NCBI RefSeq assembly: GCF_014836875.1 | Contig: NZ_JACSQC010000003.1 | Span: 294,619-358,618 of the forward strand | Reading direction: 5' to 3' | Origin: Arthrobacter pullicola | GTDB lineage: Bacteria; Actinomycetota; Actinomycetes; Actinomycetales; Micrococcaceae | Length of the DNA: 64,000 nt | In this document: one piece after another, positions 26,573 to 36,277 of the stretch | Layout: the number at the start of each line of letters is the position of its first letter | Position numbering within the stretch: the first letter of the stretch is position 1 | The notes under the pieces: model-generated | Database searches by the model: none | Told to the model about the DNA's origin: nothing | Seen by the model: only the letters and a program-made list of their open reading frames with translations | Program-made: the position numbers and the translations under genes

Positions 26573-28012
26573 ATGAGCAGCACTGACCTGAGCCCTGAAG
26601 ACCTCGACGCCTGTCTTCGGGTCCTGTCCCAGATCCACGTCCTTGATGAAGAGCACCCGGACCATGTGGCCGTCCGCCGGGCCACGGCGAAGATGTTCAA
26701 AGCCGTCAAGAAACACCGCAAGGTCACCAAACGGGAAGCGGTCGCGGAAGCAGACCGCGCCGTCGTCGCCCGCACGGCCACCGGCGCGCCGGACCGGATC
26801 GATGATGAGACCCGCGGTGCCCAGCTCACCAGCGCCGCCCACGGTCCCTCCGCCGGTACCCTGCTCAAGCCGCGCAACTGCTACATCTGCAAGCAGCCCT
26901 ACACCCTTGTCGACGCGTTCTATCACCAGCTTTGCCCGGAGTGCGCCGCCTTCAGCCACAGCAAACGGGATGCACGCACGGACCTGACGGGCAAGCGGGC
27001 ACTGCTAACCGGCGGGCGCGCCAAAATCGGCATGTACATCGCCCTGCGGCTGCTGCGTGACGGTGCGCACACCACCGTCACCACACGGTTCCCCAAGGAC
27101 GCTGCCCGCCGCTTCGCGGCCATGGAGGATTCCGCGGAGTGGCTGCACCGGCTCAAAATCGTGGGAATCGACCTGCGTGATCCGGCCCAGGTGATTTCGC
27201 TGGCCGACGCCGTGGCGGCTGAGGGTCCGCTCGACATCCTGATCAATAACGCCGCGCAGACCGTCCGCCGCACTTCCAACGCCTATCAGCCGCTGATGGA
27301 TGCCGAGCTCGAAGAGCTGCCGGCCGGCCGGCCGATGCCGGAACTCGTCACCTTCGGCAACACGTACAACGCCCACCCCACGGCGCTGGCCGGATCCGTG
27401 GCCGAGCACCCGGTGCTGGCAGGGGACGCCGTGACCTCACTCGCTTTGACCGCCGGATCATCCTCCCTGGCCAGGCTCGAGGCGGGAACCGCGATCGACG
27501 GCGGCGGCCTGGTTCCGGACACGGCACCCATCAACAGCTGGACCCAGGTGGTGGACCAGGTGGAACCGCTGGAAATGCTGGAGGTGCAGCTGTGCAACGT
27601 CACGGCGCCGTTCCTGCTGGTGAACCGGCTGCGTCCGTCCATGGCAGCTTCACCGGCACGGCGGAAGTACATTGTGAACGTCTCCGCGATGGAGGGCCAG
27701 TTCGCCCGCCGCTACAAAGGCCCCGGCCACCCGCACACCAACATGGCGAAAGCCTCGCTGAACATGCTCACCCGCACCAGTGCCGGCGAGATGCTCGAGA
27801 CCGACGGGATCCTCATGACCGCCGTCGACACCGGCTGGATCACGGATGAACGTCCCCACCCGACCAAGGTGCGGCTCGCCGAGGAAGGTTTCCATGCGCC
27901 GCTGGACCTGGTGGACGGAGCGGCCCGCGTTTACGATCCGATCGTCATGGGCGAAGCCGGAGAGGACCTGCACGGGGTCTTCCTCAAGGATTACCGGCCC
28001 TCTCCCTGGTAG
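26573..28012 (+). CDS. SDR-fold protein with N-terminal zinc-ribbon, atypical active site
   Basis: The 479-aa protein has a helical N-terminal domain (1-95), a four-cysteine knuckle CYICKQPY...CPEC (Cys103, 106, 121, 124), then an SDR Rossmann domain from about residue 139. The cofactor motif is TGGRAKIG, with Lys in place of the middle Gly; NNAAQ replaces NNAG. The Ser is present (VNVSAMEGQ, Ser371) but the YxxxK position reads TNMAK (Thr389, Lys393), so the usual catalytic Tyr is missing. A long insert (about 240-325) interrupts the fold. Function is unknown; it may be a non-classical reductase or a nucleotide-binding sensor. ATG 26573 has no clear ribosome site. Its 3' end overlaps the convergent ATPase gene. 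Confidence 0.8.
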   Translation: MSSTDLSPEDLDACLRVLSQIHVLDEEHPDHVAVRRATAKMFKAVKKHRKVTKREAVAEADRAVVARTATGAPDRIDDETRGAQLTSAAHGPSAGTLLKPRNCYICKQPYTLVDAFYHQLCPECAAFSHSKRDARTDLTGKRALLTGGRAKIGMYIALRLLRDGAHTTVTTRFPKDAARRFAAMEDSAEWLHRLKIVGIDLRDPAQVISLADAVAAEGPLDILINNAAQTVRRTSNAYQPLMDAELEELPAGRPMPELVTFGNTYNAHPTALAGSVAEHPVLAGDAVTSLALTAGSSSLARLEAGTAIDGGGLVPDTAPINSWTQVVDQVEPLEMLEVQLCNVTAPFLLVNRLRPSMAASPARRKYIVNVSAMEGQFARRYKGPGHPHTNMAKASLNMLTRTSAGEMLETDGILMTAVDTGWITDERPHPTKVRLAEEGFHAPLDLVDGAARVYDPIVMGEAGEDLHGVFLKDYRPSPW

Positions 28013-30791
28013 ACCGCCGCCGGCGCACCGCGGCGATGGCTTTGCTGAGCTCGGAGACCAGCACGATGGTCGCTGCCACGCCGATGCAGAGCAGCCACTG
28101 GTCGGCTGTGAGCGGAACCGTATCGAAAAGCGACTCGAACACGCCGAGCTGGACCACCAGGAACTGCAGAACGACGACGGCGCCCAAGGCCAGCCAGATG
28201 GTGCGGTTCGTAAACGTCTGCAGGGAGAAGAGTGAGGACGTTTCACTGCGGACGTTGAGCAGGTTGAAAACCTGGTAGAAAACGAAGGTGGTGAACGCCA
28301 TGGTGGTGGCGAAGTTGGTGCTCGCCGCCGCACTGTCCGGGAAAAGCGCCGGTGCGCTCAGCAGCACCCAGCAGGTCCCCGCGGCCATCACCAGGCCCGA
28401 GACCAGGAGGCTGGCCAGCCGCTGGCCGGTCAGCAGCGGCTCCCGGGGTTTCCTCGGCGGCTGCTGCATCACCTTCGGGTCCGTGGAGTCCACCCCGAGC
28501 GCCAGGGCCGGCGGCCCGTCCATGATGATGTTGACCCACAGGATCTGGATCGCCGTAAACGGTGCTCCCCCGGCGAAGCCAAAGGTGGCAGCGGCCAGGA
28601 AAATCAGTACGAAACCCCACGCAGTCGTGAGCTGGAAGCGGACGAACTTGAGGATGTTCGCGTAAATTCCGCGTCCCTCTTCGACTGCGGCGACGATCGT
28701 GGCGAAGTTGTCATCTGTCAGGATCATCCGTGCAGCACCCTTGGACACATCGGTCCCGGTGATGCCCATGGCGATGCCAATGTCCGCGCGCTTGAGGGCG
28801 GGCGCGTCGTTCACGCCGTCGCCCGTCATGGCTACCACGTCACCGTTGGCCTGCAGGGCCTCGACGACCCGGAGTTTATGCTCCGGTGAGACCCGTGCCA
28901 GCACCCCGTACTCCGGTGCCCGCTCCCGGAGTTCCTGCTCACTGAACCGGTCCAGATCGGCTCCGGCCACTGCCCTCCCCCGGATACCCAGGTCCTTGGC
29001 GATCGCCGAAGCGGTCACGAGGTGATCGCCGGTGATCATGTGCACGTTGATGCCTGCGGCGTGGGCCACGGCGATGGCGTCGCGGGCCTCGGCCCGGGGC
29101 GGGTCCATGATGCCGACGACGGCGAACAGCACCAGGTCTGTGGCAGCTTCCTTCAGGCCGTCCTGAGTGCCGGGAAGCGGTGCGTTCAGCGGGCGCCCAG
29201 CGACGGCAAGGGTGCGCAGGCCCTGATCCGCCAGGGCTGTGACACCGGCCAGCAGCCGTTCGCGGTCTTCGGCGGACATTGGCTGCACGCCATCGGGAAC
29301 TGACATCGATGAGCACAGATCCAGCACAACGCCCGGCGCGCCTTTCACGTTGCAGTAAACGGCACCGGGGCTGTTGACGTTGTCGTTGAACGTGGCCATG
29401 TACTTGTATTCGGAGTCAAACGGTATTTCCGCAACCCGCGGATGCTCGGCACGAGCGCCGGAGGGATCGATGCCGCCCTTTTCCGCCAGCACCACCAGGG
29501 CGCCCTCCGTAGGATCTCCGGTGAGCACTCCGTCCGTCACCGAGGCATCGTTGCACAGGACCATCACCAGGTAGGCCTCGGTAAGCGCGGGAACCGGAAG
29601 GCCATCCGGGCTCAGGATCCTGCCCTCGATCCCGTAGCCGGTCCCGGTGACCCGGAACTGCCGCCCGTTGGCGGTGATGATCTGCCGTGCGGTCATTTCA
29701 TTCAGCGTCAGCGTGCCGGTTTTATCCGTGCAGATTTGAGACGTTCCGCCGAGTGTTTCCACTGCGGAAAGCTGTTTGATGATGGCACCGCGGGCCGCCA
29801 GCCGGGAGGCACCCATCGCCAGAGTGAAGGCGACGACGGCGGTGAGGCCCTCCGGGATCGTGGCGACGGCCAGCGAGACCGAAGTCAGCAGCAGGGTATT
29901 CAGGTCCTCACCGCGGAGCAGACCGAGGAGGAAGACCACCGCCACGACGCCCAGGGCGATCCAGGTCAGCAGGGCCGCCAGCTGGTCGATGCTGCGCTGG
30001 AGGGAGGTCTTCTCTTCAGCCGTACTGCCAAGGAGGTGGGCGATCCGGCCCATCTGGGTGTCCATGCCCGTGCCGGTCACCACCATAACGGCCCGCCCCC
30101 GGCTGATGTCGGTGCCCATGTACAGCATGCCGTGCCTGTCGGCGACGGGAACGTCCTCCGGCGCGATGGCGGCCGCGTCCTTATTCACCGGCTGGGATTC
30201 ACCGGTGAGGGCGGCTTCAGCGGCCTGCAGCCGCACCGCATCAAGCAACCGGCCGTCTGCCGGTACGGCATCCCCGGCTTCCAGCAGGACGATGTCGCCG
30301 GGCACGAGGCTGGTGCGCGGGACCGTGACGGCTGTGCCGCCGCGGCGGACCCGCGCCGATCCGACATCGGTGCGGCGCAGCGCTTCAAGGCTGTTCTCCG
30401 CCCGGCGTTCCTGGACATAGTTGAGGATGGTGTTGAGGATGACGACAGCCAGGATCACAATCGGCGTCTCGAGGTCGCGGGAAACGACGGCGCTCAGGAC
30501 CGCCGCGGCCAGGAGAACCAGGATCAACCTGTCGGACAGCAGGGCCAGGATCTTCCGCCAGGCCGGTACGGCAGGCGCACCGGCGAGCTGGTTCGGGCCG
30601 TACCGGGACAGGCGTTCGGTGACCTGTTGTTCACTCAACCCGGTTTCCGGGCTGGTTCCCAGGGCCGCGGCGGCAGCCGGACCGGACACGGTCCAGGGCG
30701 GCGGGATCTGTTCCTGTAGCGCTGGGGATGTTTTGGGTGACCCGGCGTCCGCGCCGGACCGCCCGGAATCCGGGTTACTGCCATGCTGCAT
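27984..30791 (-). CDS. P-type cation-transporting ATPase (type II, SERCA/PMCA-like)
   Basis: Membrane pump that exports a cation, most likely Ca2+ or Mn2+, at the cost of ATP. The 935-aa product has the N-terminal cation-ATPase domain, TGES (196-199) actuator loop, TM4 motif ATIPEGL, phosphorylation site CTDKTGTLT with Asp356, GDPTEGAL, MTGDGVNDAPALK and the hydrophobic C-terminal six-helix domain. Start ATG 30791 (MQHGSN) is preferred; an upstream in-frame start at 31019 would run into the divergent YeiH gene. Its last 29 bases overlap the convergent SDR gene. A TAGACT hexamer lies about 40 bases upstream of the start. Confidence 0.92.
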   Translation of the reverse strand: MQHGSNPDSGRSGADAGSPKTSPALQEQIPPPWTVSGPAAAAALGTSPETGLSEQQVTERLSRYGPNQLAGAPAVPAWRKILALLSDRLILVLLAAAVLSAVVSRDLETPIVILAVVILNTILNYVQERRAENSLEALRRTDVGSARVRRGGTAVTVPRTSLVPGDIVLLEAGDAVPADGRLLDAVRLQAAEAALTGESQPVNKDAAAIAPEDVPVADRHGMLYMGTDISRGRAVMVVTGTGMDTQMGRIAHLLGSTAEEKTSLQRSIDQLAALLTWIALGVVAVVFLLGLLRGEDLNTLLLTSVSLAVATIPEGLTAVVAFTLAMGASRLAARGAIIKQLSAVETLGGTSQICTDKTGTLTLNEMTARQIITANGRQFRVTGTGYGIEGRILSPDGLPVPALTEAYLVMVLCNDASVTDGVLTGDPTEGALVVLAEKGGIDPSGARAEHPRVAEIPFDSEYKYMATFNDNVNSPGAVYCNVKGAPGVVLDLCSSMSVPDGVQPMSAEDRERLLAGVTALADQGLRTLAVAGRPLNAPLPGTQDGLKEAATDLVLFAVVGIMDPPRAEARDAIAVAHAAGINVHMITGDHLVTASAIAKDLGIRGRAVAGADLDRFSEQELRERAPEYGVLARVSPEHKLRVVEALQANGDVVAMTGDGVNDAPALKRADIGIAMGITGTDVSKGAARMILTDDNFATIVAAVEEGRGIYANILKFVRFQLTTAWGFVLIFLAAATFGFAGGAPFTAIQILWVNIIMDGPPALALGVDSTDPKVMQQPPRKPREPLLTGQRLASLLVSGLVMAAGTCWVLLSAPALFPDSAAASTNFATTMAFTTFVFYQVFNLLNVRSETSSLFSLQTFTNRTIWLALGAVVVLQFLVVQLGVFESLFDTVPLTADQWLLCIGVAATIVLVSELSKAIAAVRRRRSTRERAGNP

Positions 30792-30829
30792 GGGCTGCCC
30801 CTGTGCTGGCCTTGTCGGATGGTCCGGCC

Positions 30830-30838
30830 AGTCTAGCA
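30830..30838 (-). promoter_or_regulatory. Extended -10 of the P-type ATPase gene
   Basis: Minus-strand TGCTAGACT joins a TGn extension to TAGACT (30830-30835). Transcription would begin near 30823, leaving a leader of about 32 bases. A weak -35 TTACCG is 17 bases upstream. Confidence 0.4.
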
Positions 30839-30909
30839 ACGGGTCATCGGGCCGGTAATGGGCGGACGCAGAGTTGGTTGCCCGGCCCCGGGTCAGGGAT
30901 TGTGGAGCA

Positions 30910-31914
30910 ATGCCCTCACTCTCCGCCGCCAGGACCCTTCCCGGGCTGGCCGCCTCAGCAGTTGCCGTGCTGGCCTGTCTTGCACTGCACCGGCTGCTGC
31001 CCGGCTTCCCGGTCCTCACTGCAGCCGTTGTCCTGGGCCTGCTGGCGGGGAACCTGCCCGGAACGGCGGCTCAGGTCACCGGCGCCTGGAAACCCGGACT
31101 GGCCCTGGCCGCGAAAAAGTTCCTGCGCCTGGGGATCGTGCTGCTGGGCCTGAAGGTTTCCCTGGTGGACATCGCCGGACTGGGCTGGCTCACCGTGCTG
31201 CTGCTCGCCGCGCTCGTGGGCTTTTCCTTCGGGATGACCTACCTGGTGTGCCGGGCATTCCGGCTGCCGGGCGAGGAGCCCGTGCTGATAGCCGCAGGTT
31301 TCTCTATCTGCGGAGTCTCCGCAATCGGTGCCGTGGCCGCTGCCCGGCAGGTCCGCCAGGCGCAGACGGCGGTTCCGGTGGCCGTGGTCACCATGTTCGG
31401 AACCCTTGCTATCGGAGTACTTCCGCTGCTGTCCTCCCTGCTTGGTCTTGCACCCGAAGTATTCGGGTTCCTGGCAGGCGCCGCCGTCCACGATGTGGGG
31501 CAGGTGGTGGCAACCGCGCAGACCGCCGGAACGGCGGCCCTGGCCCTGGCCGTCGTCGTAAAACTGGTCCGGGTGCTCATGCTGGCGCCGGTCAGTGCTC
31601 TGGCCGGACTCCACCACCGCCGCCGCTCCGGCCATGAGGGGAAGCTTCCCCCGCTCATCCCGCTGTTTGTGGCGGGTTTCCTGGCCGCTGTGCTGCTGCG
31701 GACCACTGGGATCCTCCCGGCGGACGTCCTCGGAGCGGCAGCCGCCGTGCAGGACCTCCTGTTTGCGGCCGCGCTCTTCGGACTCGGGGCGTCAGTGAAT
31801 GTCCGCAGCCTTCTGCGGACCGGTGGACCAGCCGTTGCGGCCTCACTGGTGTCCTGGCTGATCATCGTCGGTGCAGCGCTCCTGCTGGCTCTCCTGCTGG
31901 TTCCGGCGGGCTGA
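30910..31914 (+). CDS. YeiH/UPF0324-family membrane protein (putative sulfate exporter)
   Basis: The 334-aa hydrophobic protein has about ten membrane segments and the family blocks LRLGIVLLGLKVSL, FSICGVSAIGAVAA and GAAVHDVGQVVATAQ, as in the conserved YeiH family (annotated as putative sulfate exporters on limited evidence). ATG 30910 (MPSLSA) has GGAG only two bases upstream, too close for a standard ribosome site; an upstream TTG at 30874 is less likely. It diverges from the P-type ATPase gene. The actual substrate is unproven. Confidence 0.85.
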   Translation: MPSLSAARTLPGLAASAVAVLACLALHRLLPGFPVLTAAVVLGLLAGNLPGTAAQVTGAWKPGLALAAKKFLRLGIVLLGLKVSLVDIAGLGWLTVLLLAALVGFSFGMTYLVCRAFRLPGEEPVLIAAGFSICGVSAIGAVAAARQVRQAQTAVPVAVVTMFGTLAIGVLPLLSSLLGLAPEVFGFLAGAAVHDVGQVVATAQTAGTAALALAVVVKLVRVLMLAPVSALAGLHHRRRSGHEGKLPPLIPLFVAGFLAAVLLRTTGILPADVLGAAAAVQDLLFAAALFGLGASVNVRSLLRTGGPAVAASLVSWLIIVGAALLLALLLVPAG

Positions 31915-32001
31915 CACCCTTGTCTGCCGGTTTCCGCCGCAGCTACGATCTGGCTCACGGTGAGCCGGGTGATCAGCGCCCAACGGCGGCAAGGGGACAG
32001 T

Positions 32002-33657
32002 ATGACGGCGGTCCACGCTCGAACGCCCCTCCCTGCCGGTCCTGAAACGGTTCCCAGGAAAGCCGGTCTGCTGCCCAGGATCGCCGGGCTGGCCTGGTGT
32101 GCCGTGATCCTGTGGCTGCTGTGCTCAAACCTGGTCCTGCCATCCTTCGGCATCTCCCGGTATGAGACGTGGGCAGCCGTGCTTGGCGGCGCGGGGGTGC
32201 TGGGACTCACCGTGGCATTCCCCTGGCTGCTGGCCAGGATGGACGCCGGGCTTGCAGGACTGCGGTGGCTGCGGGTGCTGCTGTCGGTTCTGGGCTGGTC
32301 CGTTCTTTTCTCCTGCCAGGCCAGGGCAGCGGATGCTGTCCGGCTGCCACCTGACTGGGATGCCGCTCCGGTGTTCTACTCTGCGCTGGCACTGGCGGAC
32401 GGGGCGCCGGGCAACGTGGACGTCAGCTACTTCCAGATCAACCCCAACAACCTGCTGCTGATGCTCCTGCTGAGCAAATTCATGGAGACGGCGCAGGCTT
32501 TGGGTGTCACGGACCTGCGCCAGTCGGTGGCCTACCTCAACGCGGCAGTCCTCTTCTGCGGCATGCTGCTGACGTACGCCGCGGCCGCCCTGCTGGGCGG
32601 CCGGCAGACTGCCCGGCTGACGCTGGTGCCCTCGATCATCCTGATTCTCTTTTCGCCGTGGCTGCCGGTTTTTTACTCCGATACGGTGGGGCTGCTGTTC
32701 CCGATTCTCATTTTCTGCCTGCTGGCCGCTGCTGGACGGTGCCGCTGGCCGGCGCGGATGCTCCTCTGGGCGGCCGCCGGGGCCGCAGCGGCCGTGGGGT
32801 ACGGCATTAAACCCACGGTCCTGATCTGCCTGGCGGCCGCCGCGCTGGTGGGGCTTTTTTCGATCCGCCGGGGCCGGTGGCGGCAGGATGCGCTCTCCGT
32901 GCTGCTCGCCATGGCCGTGGCAGGGGGCTCTTTCGCAGGGATGCATGGCGCGGTCCAGGCGTGGGAGCGGTCCAGCGTGGTCAACGGGGATCCTGCCTCC
33001 CGGGAGCCTGCCATTCCGCCGACACACTTCCTGAAGGTGGGAGCCCAGCAGTATCCGGGCCCGAACGGAGACTACTACGGCGCCTACAATGAACCGGACC
33101 GCCTCGGGACGCTCTCGATTGAGGATCCGCAGGAGCGTTTTGACGCGGGCCTCCAGGCGTACCGGGAACGTGTGGAGGCCATGGGCCCTGCGGGCTACGC
33201 GGGGTTCCTGAACGCGAAACTGCGGTGGATCACTGGCGACGGTTCCTTCTTTGGCTGGGGCGAAGGAGGGATGACGGCGGACCAGTTTCTCGCCGATGAC
33301 GGGCTAAGCCGGAGCATCCAGGATTTTTACGGTCCGGGCCGGCCGGGTTTCGGATTCTCACTCTCCCTCTGGCAAGGAACCTGGTTCCTGCTCCTGGCTC
33401 TGTGCGGCGGTGCAGTGTTCCTGCGGGATCCCCGCCTGGCCGCGCTGGGCCCGGTCATGGCCCGCATCAGCCTGCTGGGTCTGCTGCTGTTCCTGATGTT
33501 CTCGGAGGGCAGGGCACGGTTCCTGTACCTCTACGTCCCCTATTTCATCGTGCTGGGAGCGGTCTCGCTGCAGTGCCTGCCGGTGCTGACCGGAAGGTGG
33601 GGCGCCACACGCCGTGGGAGGCAACCTGTGGAAGATGGGGCCAAGGTGGTTGAATGA
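32002..33657 (+). CDS. Multi-pass membrane protein, possible GT-C glycosyltransferase
   Basis: The 551-aa product has roughly 10-12 membrane segments. The extracytoplasmic loop after the third carries PPDWDAAPVFYSALALADG, which resembles the acidic first-loop motif of GT-C (ArnT/PMT-like) glycosyltransferases. A second large loop around residues 325-440 contains YGAYNEPDRLGTLSIEDP and FLNAKLRWITGDGSFFGWGE. That suggests a lipid-linked sugar transferase acting on the outside, but the family is not certain. AGGGGA precedes ATG 32002. pepN starts five bases after its stop. Confidence 0.65.
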   Translation: MTAVHARTPLPAGPETVPRKAGLLPRIAGLAWCAVILWLLCSNLVLPSFGISRYETWAAVLGGAGVLGLTVAFPWLLARMDAGLAGLRWLRVLLSVLGWSVLFSCQARAADAVRLPPDWDAAPVFYSALALADGAPGNVDVSYFQINPNNLLLMLLLSKFMETAQALGVTDLRQSVAYLNAAVLFCGMLLTYAAAALLGGRQTARLTLVPSIILILFSPWLPVFYSDTVGLLFPILIFCLLAAAGRCRWPARMLLWAAAGAAAAVGYGIKPTVLICLAAAALVGLFSIRRGRWRQDALSVLLAMAVAGGSFAGMHGAVQAWERSSVVNGDPASREPAIPPTHFLKVGAQQYPGPNGDYYGAYNEPDRLGTLSIEDPQERFDAGLQAYRERVEAMGPAGYAGFLNAKLRWITGDGSFFGWGEGGMTADQFLADDGLSRSIQDFYGPGRPGFGFSLSLWQGTWFLLLALCGGAVFLRDPRLAALGPVMARISLLGLLLFLMFSEGRARFLYLYVPYFIVLGAVSLQCLPVLTGRWGATRRGRQPVEDGAKVVE

Positions 33658-33661
33658 ACGG

Positions 33662-36274
33662 GTGTCGAACCAAAACCTGAGCCGCGAAGAAGCCGCTGCA
33701 CGTTCCCGCCTGCTGAGCGTTGATTCCTATGACGTCGACCTGGACCTGGGCAACGCCGCCGATCCAGCCGCGGCCGGGTTCCGGTCCCGCACCACCATCC
33801 ACTTCTCCTGCAGCGAGGCCGGTGCCTCCACGTTCCTGGACTTCATCCACGGTGGGGTGGACGCCGTCGTCGTGAATGGAATGGCCTTCGATCCGGCGGA
33901 GACAGTAGACGGTTCCCGGATTGAACTGCATAACCTCCTGGCCGGGGCGAACACTGTGACGATTCAGGGCACAGCCCTGTACAGCCGCAGCGGTGAAGGG
34001 CTGCACCGTTTCACCGACCCGGCAGACGGGCAGACTTACCTGTACACGCAGTACGAGCCGGCGGACGCCCGCCGGGTTTTCGCGAACTTCGAGCAGCCGG
34101 ACCTGAAGGCTTCCTTTACCTTCCACGTGAGCGCGCCGTCGGGCTGGGAGGTTGCCTCCAACGGCGTGGAAGCCGCCCGCACACCGCTGGAGGACGGAAC
34201 GCTCAGCCGCTGGGATTTCTCCCCCACCCAACGGATCTCCACCTACATCACCACCGTGCTGGCCGGCCCGTACTTCAAGGCTGCTGACAGCTGGTCGACA
34301 CAGCTGGCGAACGGAACTGAACTGGTAATCCCGCTGGGAGCCTACTGCAGGGCGTCACTGGCTGAATTCTTCGATCCGGACAGTATTTTCGACACGACCA
34401 AGCGGGGCCTGGACTACTTCCACCGGCTCTTCAACTACCCCTATCCCTTCGGCAAGTACGACCAGGCGTTTGTGCCCGAATACAACCTGGGCGCCATGGA
34501 AAACCCGGGCCTGGTGACCTTCACGGAGGCCTATGTCTTCCGGACCAAGGCAACCGAGGCACAGTACGAGGCCCGGGCCAACACCATCCTGCACGAGATG
34601 GCACACATGTGGTTCGGCGACCTGGTAACGATGCGCTGGTGGGATGACCTGTGGCTGAAGGAGTCATTCGCCGATTACATGGGTGCCCTGGCGGTCGACG
34701 AGGCAACGGACTGGACGAACTCCTGGGTCAGTTTCGCCAACCGGCGGAAGGCCTGGGCCTACGTCCAGGACCAGCTGCCCACCACCCACCCGATCGTGGC
34801 GGACATTCCGGATCTCGAAGCTGCCAAGCAGAACTTTGACGGCATCACCTACGCCAAGGGCGCCTCCGTCCTGAAGCAGCTGGTCGCCTACGTAGGATTT
34901 GAGCCGTTTATCGAAGCCTCGCGGGCCTACTTTGCCCGGCATGCCTACGGCAACACGACGCTCACCGACCTGCTGGACGTCCTGGCCGAGGCATCAGGGA
35001 GGGACATGGGGCACTGGGCGCAGCTGTGGCTCCAGACGGCCGGTGTTCCGGTATTGGAAGTGGACGCCGAGACCGCCGGGGACGGCACGTTCAGGGCTGT
35101 CACGATTCGCCAGGACGCTCCTGATCCGGTCAGCGGCGAACAGGTTCCGCGCCCTCACCGCCTGCAGCTGGGCCTGTACGACCTCACCGCCGAGGGATGG
35201 CTGGAACGTTCCGGCTGCGTTGAGGTTGATGTCGAGGGCCGGCGAACACCGGTCCCCGAACTGGTGGGGCGGAAGCGTCCTGCCCTCCTGCTGCCGAACG
35301 ACGGTGACCTCACCTATGCCAAGATCAGGTTTGACCCGGTGTCCCTTGCGAACCTGCTGGATAACCTGCCCCGGCTCCGTGATCCCCTGGCCCGCGCCAT
35401 CTGCCTTTCAGCGCTATGGAACAACGTGCGCGACGGCGTGCTCTCTGCCCACGATTACGTCCGGCTGGTCGTCCGCACCGCTCCCACGGAAACCGGAGCA
35501 GGGGTCCTGCAGGCACTCCTGGAAAACGCACGCTTCGCAGTGGAACGGTATGCGCCGCAGGAAATCCGTGCTCAGCTGCGCGAACAACTGTTCACGGCCG
35601 TTGCCGCCCAGCTTGCGGAGGCAGCCGGAGGAAGCGACCTGCAGCTCATCTGGGCACGGGCTGCTGCGGCGCTCGGCCGGCGCAGCTCCAGTCATGACAA
35701 AATGCTCCGCGGCCTGCTTTCCGGCGGGGTTGCCTTCCCCGGCCTCGCTGTTGACGCCGATCTGCGCTGGAAGCTCTGGCAGGCCCTGGCCGGGACAGGG
35801 GCAGCCGGGGCGGAGGAACTCAAGGCCGAACTCGCCAAGGACAACACGGCAGCCGGACGGGTGGGTTACACGGTGGCGGCCGCGGCGGTGCCCGACCCCG
35901 CCGTCAAGGCAGCTGCCTGGGAGGCAGCAGTTCATTCGAACGAGCTGTCCAACGAACTCCTGTCGGCCACCATCGAAGGATTCTGCATTGGCGGACACGA
36001 CCTTTTGGATCCCTACATTGGTGATTACTTCGCATCGCTGACCGGGGTGTGGAGCAGCCGCAGCATTGAACTGGCCTCACGGGTGGTGGCCGGCCTCTAT
36101 CCGGCGGCACAGGACCTTCCCCCGCATATGGTCCCGGCCGACCACCCCGTGGTGGAACTGGGCCAGCAATGGCTCGAGACGAATCCCCAGGCGCCTGCGG
36201 CACTGCGCAGGATTGTCCTTGAACAGCAGGACCACCTGTTGAGGTCGCTTCGCGCGCAGGCGGCCGCGCGCTAG
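33662..36274 (+). CDS. pepN: Aminopeptidase N (M1 metallopeptidase)
   Basis: Zinc aminopeptidase that trims N-terminal residues from peptides. The 870-aa protein has the substrate-recognition motif GAMEN at residues 277-281, zinc site HEMAHMWFGD (311-320) with the second Glu 19 residues later (Glu334), and a long C-terminal ERAP1-like helical domain with many HEAT-like helices. The actinobacterial start region NLSREEAAARSRLLSVDSYDV shows that GTG 33662 is the real start; the preceding 16 codons belong to the upstream gene region. It ends three bases before the convergent cupin gene. Confidence 0.94.
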   Translation: MSNQNLSREEAAARSRLLSVDSYDVDLDLGNAADPAAAGFRSRTTIHFSCSEAGASTFLDFIHGGVDAVVVNGMAFDPAETVDGSRIELHNLLAGANTVTIQGTALYSRSGEGLHRFTDPADGQTYLYTQYEPADARRVFANFEQPDLKASFTFHVSAPSGWEVASNGVEAARTPLEDGTLSRWDFSPTQRISTYITTVLAGPYFKAADSWSTQLANGTELVIPLGAYCRASLAEFFDPDSIFDTTKRGLDYFHRLFNYPYPFGKYDQAFVPEYNLGAMENPGLVTFTEAYVFRTKATEAQYEARANTILHEMAHMWFGDLVTMRWWDDLWLKESFADYMGALAVDEATDWTNSWVSFANRRKAWAYVQDQLPTTHPIVADIPDLEAAKQNFDGITYAKGASVLKQLVAYVGFEPFIEASRAYFARHAYGNTTLTDLLDVLAEASGRDMGHWAQLWLQTAGVPVLEVDAETAGDGTFRAVTIRQDAPDPVSGEQVPRPHRLQLGLYDLTAEGWLERSGCVEVDVEGRRTPVPELVGRKRPALLLPNDGDLTYAKIRFDPVSLANLLDNLPRLRDPLARAICLSALWNNVRDGVLSAHDYVRLVVRTAPTETGAGVLQALLENARFAVERYAPQEIRAQLREQLFTAVAAQLAEAAGGSDLQLIWARAAAALGRRSSSHDKMLRGLLSGGVAFPGLAVDADLRWKLWQALAGTGAAGAEELKAELAKDNTAAGRVGYTVAAAAVPDPAVKAAAWEAAVHSNELSNELLSATIEGFCIGGHDLLDPYIGDYFASLTGVWSSRSIELASRVVAGLYPAAQDLPPHMVPADHPVVELGQQWLETNPQAPAALRRIVLEQQDHLLRSLRAQAAAR

Positions 36275-36277
36275 GGG

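Noticed and set aside
25195-26877. 560-aa minus-strand frame opposite glgC
   Set aside because: Antisense shadow of glgC and of the SDR gene in GC-rich DNA: no ribosome site, no motif, and codon bias that belongs to the other strand.
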